A DNA stretch of 64,000 nt from Multifurca ochricompacta. Taxonomy: Eukaryota; Basidiomycota; Agaricomycetes; Russulales; Russulaceae. The first letter of the stretch is position 1; each line of letters starts with the position of its first letter. Position numbers and translations under genes: made by a program. Below, piece by piece: positions 57,773 through 64,000 of this stretch. The stretch lies in NCBI GenBank assembly GCA_022496185.1, contig WTXG01000053.1, positions 62,001 through 126,000 of the forward strand, in the 5' to 3' direction. A model generated the notes under the pieces. It did no database searches. It worked only from the letters and a program-made list of their open reading frames with translations, and was not told the origin of the DNA.

Positions 57773-59984
57773 ATGTCCCGCAGGTCTTCAAACGATAGTA
57801 ATGCTGGTCCAGAGGGTATCTCCCTTTCAACCAAGACAGGTATTTAAAAACATTTTTTAAACTTTCGCTCTTTCTCCAACTTACCATTTCATTTTGTAGT
57901 CCCCCCATCATTTGAACCACCACGACCATCCGCTCCAGTCTCAGACAATCCCGCTCAAATATGGTCTATATGTCTCACACACGCCGATAAATTCGACAGG
58001 GCACTCGTTGAGACCTGGAAAGGTGACATGGACGGCATCCTCATATTCGTACGTTTCAGTTTTGTCGAAGCCATTATAAGAGAGCAGCCTTTCTCATATC
58101 ACCTTTCTCTTTCTCTCTGTTAGTCAGGTCTTTTCTCTGCTATTGTCACTGCTTTCCTCATAGACAGTTACAAGAGTCTCCAGACTGATGCAGCGACGGC
58201 CAATGCAAATTTGACTGCTCAAGTAGTCACCCTCTTAGCGCGCTCCACTAATCAGGACAATCCCCCACTCCCTTCCATGCCCTATCCAAACAGTCAGACT
58301 GCCTATCTCATCATCAACGCTCTCTGGTTTCTGAGCTTGGTGTTCAGTCTGACATGTGCCCTCGCCGCAACGCTCGTACAGCAGTGGTCGCGCATATATT
58401 TGCAGGGTATCGAAGAGCGTTTCAACACACACCAGCGCGCACGTATGCGGACCTATCTCCAGCAAGGCGTGCAAAAGTTCCACCTCAGCGAACTGGTTGA
58501 AGGAATCCCCTTGTAAGTCTGTCTTCAAATCTTCCCATCATCAACCTAATGTGCGACACGGGCTTTCCAGGCTCCTTCATGTCGCTTTGTTCCTCTTCTT
58601 TGTTGGGCTCGTTGTCTTCCTCTTCAACCTCAAGCCCGCCCTCGCGTATATCATACTCGCGCTCATCCTCCCCGGCTTCTTATTATATGTCCTCCTCACC
58701 GCCTTGCCCGTCTTCTTTTATGACTGCCCGTACAAGACCCCGCTCACCTCCGTTCTCTCATACACCGCCCGCGTCATCGCCACCTACAGCCAAAGAAGAC
58801 GTCGCGATAGAGATTCGGTAGACTATCACTGGCGTCCAGAGAAGCATTCAGCGCGTCTGACCACCCTATGGGCCCAAGATGGCAGCGCACAAGGGGCAGA
58901 GCTCGATCACACCGCACTCCGCTGGACACTCCTCGCCCTCACGGATTACAATGACCTCGAACTGTTCGTCGATGCCCTCCCAGGACTTCTCCAGTCAGAC
59001 TCGGGCACTGTTCTTACTCGCGATGGAGGTCGCGCCGCGCAGGCTCTCCTCTTCGGCCCGGACATGCTCGCCAGGCACCTCGTTCACCTATTGCATTCGG
59101 CCGCCCCCTCCGAAGCACTTGCGCTCGCCCCCGCAGATCGGCGTCGACTCAACGCGCGCGCCGTTACTTGCCTTCGTACCGTCTCCCTCCTCTCCCGCGC
59201 ATGTGATGGTCCCATGCTCAACTCACCAAAGCATTGGTCTGAATGGGCGATCACATACTTCAACCCCGTAGCGCGCGACGCGCTCGCCCTCCGAGCCCAC
59301 CCGGATCCTGCCCTCGCTACCCTCGCCCAGGGCACCGCCTTGCTCCTCGCGTGGCGCGCTCTGGTAGCATACCGCTCTTTCCTCAAGGATCTTAGACATT
59401 ACGCTATCGTAGGCTCGGCCCCCGAGACCCGATCACGTCTCTCCGCGGGGGCCTACCTCGTTTTGGCGTTGCGCGATATATTGCGCAGCTTGTCCGGAGG
59501 AGGTTCAGATGACAACCCTGGCACTCCCCTCGCCGAGGCGGGGGAGAGGCTGCTTAATGGTGCCGTGCACGCACAATTGTACGCTGGTGCTGGGGCTGGT
59601 GGTGCAGACATCGGAATGGGTCCGCTGGCACGGGCGGCCCAAGAGGACATGGTCAAAGTCAAGGAATGCCTCGCTGCGTTATTCATGCACGCTGCGTGTT
59701 CTCTTCCTGCCAACGCGGCGGGTCAAGAGACGCTACAAGTGCTTGCGACACCGTTGGGTTGGCAGGAATCATGCATCTATGATACTGAACCGAATAAGGT
59801 GATGTGGTTGCTGCTCTCGGTGCGGGAGGCGCATGGGGTGCAGGCGTTGACGGTGCTCGATGCGGATGAGGTGGTCGCGCTCTATCGGCGTATTCATGCT
59901 CAGCCTTCGCATAGTAACACTGTCGGAGAGGCAGACCGCTACGTGAGACCGCAGAGGATGGCTTGGAGGCAAGGGACGGTTTGA
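57773..59984 (+). CDS. DUF6535-type membrane protein
   Basis: Exons 57773-57839, 57900-58048, 58124-58512 and 58571-59984 give 672 aa in phase. The N-terminal part shows the basidiomycete DUF6535 signature: DRALVETWKGDMDGILIF joined to SGLFSAIVTAFLIDSYKSLQ. About four membrane segments follow (SGLFSAIVTAFLI; AYLIINALWFLSLVFSLTCA; HVALFLFFVGLVVFLF; YIILALILPGFLLYVLL). The remaining 450 residues are cytosolic, Ala/Leu-rich and helical, possibly a solenoid. The family is large and expanded in agaricomycetes; its function is unknown. No enzyme motif is visible. Confidence 0.88.
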
Positions 59985-60194
59985 AAAAAACGTTGGTTGT
60001 TGAGTTTCTATTGCTTTTGGGCCTATCGATCTTTTTTTATTTACAGTCTTTTTGGAATTACGGAATTATTTTTAAAGAGTAGTTATATGGATATTAAGCG
60101 ACATTCTCTTTTTTTTTAAATTTTTTTGTGCCCACGTTATAAACCCCAGAAACTGCTTAGCGAAAGACCACGCTTGTGCATCGCCCGTTTACGC

Positions 60195-61921
60195 TCATGC
60201 ATACCGATACCGAGACGGGCTGCCAGGGTACTTTGCTTCGCGAGAAATTTCGTGTTGGGTCGGCTGAATAGGAACGGCGAGCGATTGAACGCGCCGAGAC
60301 AGAGCAGAGTGAGACACTGCTTGTGAGGAGAGAGGGAGAGAGAACTTACCAGACGCGTTGTGGACTGGTACCATCATCTCCGTCTGAGTCAGATAGGGGC
60401 CTGAGGGAGGAGGGGACGGGTCAGGGGTGACTCCGATAGTACCAAGATCCGAAATGGCGGCGAGTACGGGTAGCGAGGTTTTTGGAGTAGCGCTAGAGAC
60501 GGTGCTGGGATTGAGAAGAATGACGGGAGGTGAAGAGGAGGAGGAGGAGGAGGAGGCGAGGGGGGCGGGAAATACTGGGGTTGACGTGGGGATTTGTCCG
60601 ATGGCGATGGTAACGTCGGTCGAACTGGAGGCTTGGGACGGGATCATTGAAGAGACTGAAGATGAAGTTGGCGTGGTAGAAGAAGAAGAAGCGGTGGAGC
60701 GGGGTTTGTTGAATCCAGCGGTACAGGCACAGACGCAATCATTAGTCCCGTCATGTTAACGAGGGCAACGTTCGGCAGCTTCAAGACCTGACCTGGTATC
60801 GCGACTGCCTGATTCAGCAGGGGGAGGATAGTCTGGTTCGGTCCCGGTGTTGGAATGGCGACGTAGGAGTCTTCGAAAATGTCGTCTTGCGCGCCGTCGA
60901 GAAAATTATACAGATCGAGATAGAATGGCGGCGCAAAGGTACCTTCAAACATCTGCATTCGTAATCAGCGGGATGTGTTCAAGTTGATGAGCGGGAGGGG
61001 AGGAGGCAACGACGTTATTAGCCTCGTTCTGGAACCAATAGAAAGGCTGTTTTGCCCCATAAGTACAATTTCCAGGAAAGGGTTCTGGCTTTTGGAAGTT
61101 GGGGTCGGCGCCGCAACGGCGTGCTACCTTGGGTTTAGCGAGAGGAACGCTGGAGGTCGAACCGATCACGTTGCATTGAAAACTATTCATATAATCTAGT
61201 AGATGGGATACGTTCCCTTACCTTAGCATTCTCGTAGAGGGGGAGGGGGGGGGGGGAAGGAGAGAGATGAACGAGAAAGATCGCTCACTCTGTTCTCCTC
61301 CGCTGTCCGGTGAGTGAATCCAAAACCAAGCGCAGATGCACTTGCCATCCGGGCATGGGGGCATACGCGCGGGCACTGCAAAATCAGTGAATCGGTGAAG
61401 CACGCAAGTTTGGTTGACGCTGAAAACGGTAAAGTCTTCAGGCTTGACATCGTTCGCGTTACTTTTGTACGCGATAGCTAGAGCGCAGCCTTTGACATCC
61501 TCTGGGCCTTGAGTGTGATACTCGGACATTGGGCTTCCCGGGCATGGGTCGTTTCCATTACGAATGTCACCGCCCTCGGAAGAGGCAAAGAAAGACGTCG
61601 CGCCTTTGTTACAACCTAATTCAGCAGTTGCGATCCCCCCGCTGGAAGTTCAAAGACGTCTTCAGGATGAGGAGGGAGGGAGAGGTGGTTATGGAACCAC
61701 CATTCGGTAAAGTTCATGGCGGCTAGGGGAGATACGGGACGGTTATCATAAGGAAATGTCTCGGCGGTGGCATTAAAGCCCCACATGCTGGGATGCCATA
61801 AAGCTAATGAATCAAAAGGTTCAGGAGATGAAACTACGAGGAAAGAAAGCTGTGTTGTACCGATATGTGCACAGGCAAAGTGTGCAAAGCTCGTCAAAGC
61901 AAGGACAAAGACAGGATGCAT
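60195..61921 (-). CDS. secreted AA14-like lytic polysaccharide monooxygenase
   Basis: Exons 61921-61861, 61803-61289, 61195-61014, 60952-60350 and possibly a short last exon to 60195. A signal peptide ([18 protein letters not shown]) is followed directly by His, completed by splicing to [12 protein letters not shown]: the N-terminal copper-binding His of LPMOs. A second histidine candidate is in WWFHNH. Other landmarks: [75 protein letters not shown]. These match AA14 oxidases, which attack xylan on cellulose in wood decay. A Ser/Pro-rich C-terminal extension follows. The frame breaks twice, at a six-base C run (61635-61640, PAGG then [11 protein letters not shown]) and near 60753; each is repaired by one added base. 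Confidence 0.82.
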
Positions 61922-62205
61922 AGCATAAATGTCGAATAATAATCAGTCTTAAAGACGGGTGAGCCGTGGACGATGATACGACGTTGCGGCCCAGCGCAGA
62001 ACGTGTTGAAGAAGGGGATTATGGGAATGCTCATGACGGGTCAAAGTGTACGCCTTATGGAGGATCAGGAAACAAATGAAAGAGTATTCGTCTATTGTCT
62101 TATCCCATTCCGTGATAGATGGGGCTGCCTAGACACCGCGTGTCTGACCCGTTTTAGGGGAACAATAAATAACAATAAATAGCCCTCGCCTCACCCACCA
62201 ATGCT

Positions 62206-62213
62206 TATAAATA
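62206..62213 (+). promoter_or_regulatory. TATA-box candidate
   Basis: TATAAATA, 64 bp before the ATG at 62270 and about 700 bp before the C2H2 gene start. The spacing suits the tiny ORF rather than the C2H2 gene. Confidence 0.3.
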
Positions 62214-62269
62214 CACTGAAAAAAAAAAAAAAGAAATACAGAAACTGCACATTCTCACTCTCAATCAAA

Positions 62270-62326
62270 ATGCCTATCAAGAAACAAGAAAGAAGAGCGA
62301 GCCCTAAAAAACAAATTGTTAAATAA
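62270..62326 (+). CDS. tiny basic ORF, 18 aa, doubtful
   Basis: ATCAAAATGCC gives a good start context. The peptide is MPIKKQERRASPKKQIVK, very basic, with no similarity known to me. A TATA-type element precedes it at suitable distance and an AT-rich AATAAA-like stretch follows. It may be an upstream ORF, a first exon, or chance. Confidence 0.2.
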   Translation: MPIKKQERRASPKKQIVK

Positions 62327-62908
62327 AAAATAAATTGTTTTCCTTAGCTAGGAACACAACGCTCACGTGACCATTGAAATTCGTCGCGTTGCCCGCCCAA
62401 TTCAAAGCCATTGAATCCGACATACTCTGCTTTTCTGATGTTTTCCTATCCGACACATGGCCGTTCAGTTGGGCGTCCTGGTGGTCGTCACAGCAATGTC
62501 AGTGAAAAGCTCTTCTTTCTTAGTGCAAGCGATAATTTACGTGCCCACTTCACCTATTCTTCCTGTGCTGCGCTGAGTTCGAATCCGTTCAATCCTCGAG
62601 GGGGGGAACTTGCGACAACCTCGCAAAACGTGCCTTTTGTTCATAAAACATTTCCGCCTGTGCCTGCATCTAAAATCAATGCATTTCGTGTCACGAGTGA
62701 GCGCCAGGGCGCTACATGCCCGTTCTTTCTCTTTGTCGTCCTCGCTACCTGCGACCACAGTATCGCACAAAGGCGCACTATCGCGGTTTGGACAATGCTT
62801 TAAATGCGACCGCTTTCGCTAGCTCCTCTGTTCTGTCATTGCTTCACTATCTCTCCCCTTCACCCCTCCCCCCTCCAATAGTTTCCCTTTTGTGTACTTC
62901 TCCTACGG

Positions 62909-64000
62909 ATGCCTGCTAGTCCTCAGTCAAATGTTCCCGGCCGCGCGACGTCCTCAGATGCCCCTGTCCCATCATCCTCTTATTCCAGTATCCTTTTCCC
63001 CCGGGCTTTGAATATCCGGACTGTAGGGGAAGCCAAGCATCCTTGTCAAACCGGGTCTTTCAGCCATACGCGCCTGGGGCGTGAGATTGTGTGTTTCTTA
63101 TATTTCTTTAGTAGTATATCATCACCTTCTTAACCCACATTTTTAGATTGGAAAACGATCAGGCGCCCGCTTCATGCCAAGGATCTACGACTTTTCCGTA
63201 GACCATGATAATGTTTTATACGACCGGGCGTCCTCTGCCCGCAACACGCCGCCCTCAACTCTCATTAACGAGTCTTCCCTTTCGTCACTATCGTCCTCAG
63301 ACTCTTGGCTCGGGTCGCTGCCCATCTCTGGTCTTGAATTTTCAGAATTCGAGTCTTTCGGGTCCTACCTGTATGACCAGTTCAACGCCAAATCCGAAGC
63401 GTGGCCCATCTCCGAGGATTTTGTCTTGATTCTACCTCCCGCGCCACCCTTCTCATCTGACAATAATATTATCGACAATATATCCGAGGAAGTTGGGCCC
63501 ACACGTGAAAATGAGTTCGTACAACCTTCCTACTACACCCCTCCTACGCCAAGGGCAACACCACCTCCCTTTCAAGTTGCCACTGCCCTGTCCCCCACGC
63601 CGTCACTTTCGTCTTCAACACCTTCAACATTTTCCTCCTCTTCCCCTCCGTCTATCGTTGATGAAGATGCCACCAAGTCGGAGGAGGAAGACCCCGAGTA
63701 CATCCCTTCGTCGTGCAATCGCCCCAAGAAGCGTAACGCCAGTGCGTTGAGTGAGACACCCACGAAGAGACCGAAGATTTTGACGACTCCAGTTTCGTGC
63801 TCTAGCACCGATGCAGCCCGTTTCCCGTGCACGGTTCCCGGCTGCAAGCAGGTATGCAAGACCTTGGAGACTTGAAACGTCACGAGAACGTCCTCGCGCA
63901 CAAGCCGCCGTCATGGGAGTGCCGGCGCTGCCGCTATCAATTTACGCGCGAGGACGCTTTGAAGAGACACGCCAAGAACGTGCCAAACTGCGCGAGCGTG
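62909..64000 (+). CDS. C2H2 zinc finger protein, partial at window edge
   Basis: Exon 1 is 62909-63088, exon 2 starts at 63147 (58-nt intron, phase 0) and runs off the right edge. After a Ser/Pro-rich, acidic region (YTPPTPRATPPPF; SEEEDPEYIPSS) and a basic patch (RPKKRNAS, TKRPKIL) comes a C2H2 finger: FPCTVPGCKQVCKTL, then in a different frame DLKRHENVLAH, and a second finger beginning WECRRCRYQFTREDALKRH. The frame change sits at GG of 63865-63866; one more G restores it. By family this is a DNA-binding regulator. It is cut by the window end, so the rest is unknown. Confidence 0.68.

Larger units (their letters stand above)
61922..62908. other. intergenic, divergent promoters of AA14 and C2H2 genes
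   Basis: No domain-bearing gene. It holds the TATA-type site and tiny ORF listed below, a CACGTGA at 62365 and pyrimidine-rich leader sequence before 62909. Confidence 0.5.

Noticed and set aside
60320..60349. 30-33 nt intron near the end of the AA14 gene
   Set aside because: Splice sites are present but the length is below what other genes here use, and the sequence reads through in frame, so it is left open.

Overview
The window looks like nuclear DNA of a filamentous basidiomycete fungus, most likely an agaricomycete. The genes are dense with introns of about 45-65 nt that obey GT-AG (rarely GC-AG) rules. The gene families are agaricomycete-typical: a Goodbye-NACHT-ankyrin NLR-like protein, a DUF6535 membrane protein, an AA14-type copper oxygenase, a Gti1/Pac2 (WOPR) regulator and several CCCH and C2H2 zinc-finger proteins. 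I saw no rRNA, CRISPR, plasmid or viral content. I cannot name the species.

Layout. 1-12.3 kb: a small CCCH zinc-finger gene (minus), a decayed ankyrin fragment, a large NLR-like gene (minus, 9203-5143), a second CCCH gene (plus) and an unassigned multi-exon gene (minus). 12.9-21.6 kb: a 550-codon unassigned ORF, a mitochondrial ABHD11-type hydrolase (minus), an intron-bearing tRNA-Glu(CTC) (minus), and an ICT1-type mitochondrial peptidyl-tRNA hydrolase (plus). 21.6-36.4 kb: a gene-poor tract full of homopolymers and microsatellites, with one recognisable coiled-coil/Cys-containing gene (26759-28310, minus). 36.4-50 kb: a RING protein with SUMO-interaction-like motifs (minus), the TFIIH subunit TFB2 (plus), a WOPR regulator (minus) and an aldo-keto reductase (minus). 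53-64 kb: a C2H2 protein (minus), cyanase (minus), SDHAF3/ACN9 (minus), a DUF6535 protein (plus), an AA14-like secreted LPMO (minus) and the start of another C2H2 protein running off the right edge (plus).

How they fit together. Most of these are housekeeping genes (TFIIH, mitochondrial translation rescue, succinate dehydrogenase assembly, mitochondrial hydrolase, cyanate detoxification) mixed with lineage-expanded accessory genes (NLR, DUF6535, zinc fingers, AA14). There is no operon-like logic. SDHAF3 and DUF6535 share a short divergent intergenic region.

The most striking results are: (a) very small exons carrying essential motifs (a 25-nt exon holding the NLR Walker A lysine, a 13-nt exon holding the ABHD11 histidine, 18- and 30-nt cyanase exons); (b) a tRNA-Glu intron of 57 nt that folds into a near-perfect 15-bp hairpin; (c) at least five places where an otherwise intact coding frame breaks and every break is repaired by adding one base, which points to uncorrected single-base deletions in the assembly or to a shared mode of decay; and (d) the 14-kb low-complexity tract. 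All gene models below were spliced by eye.
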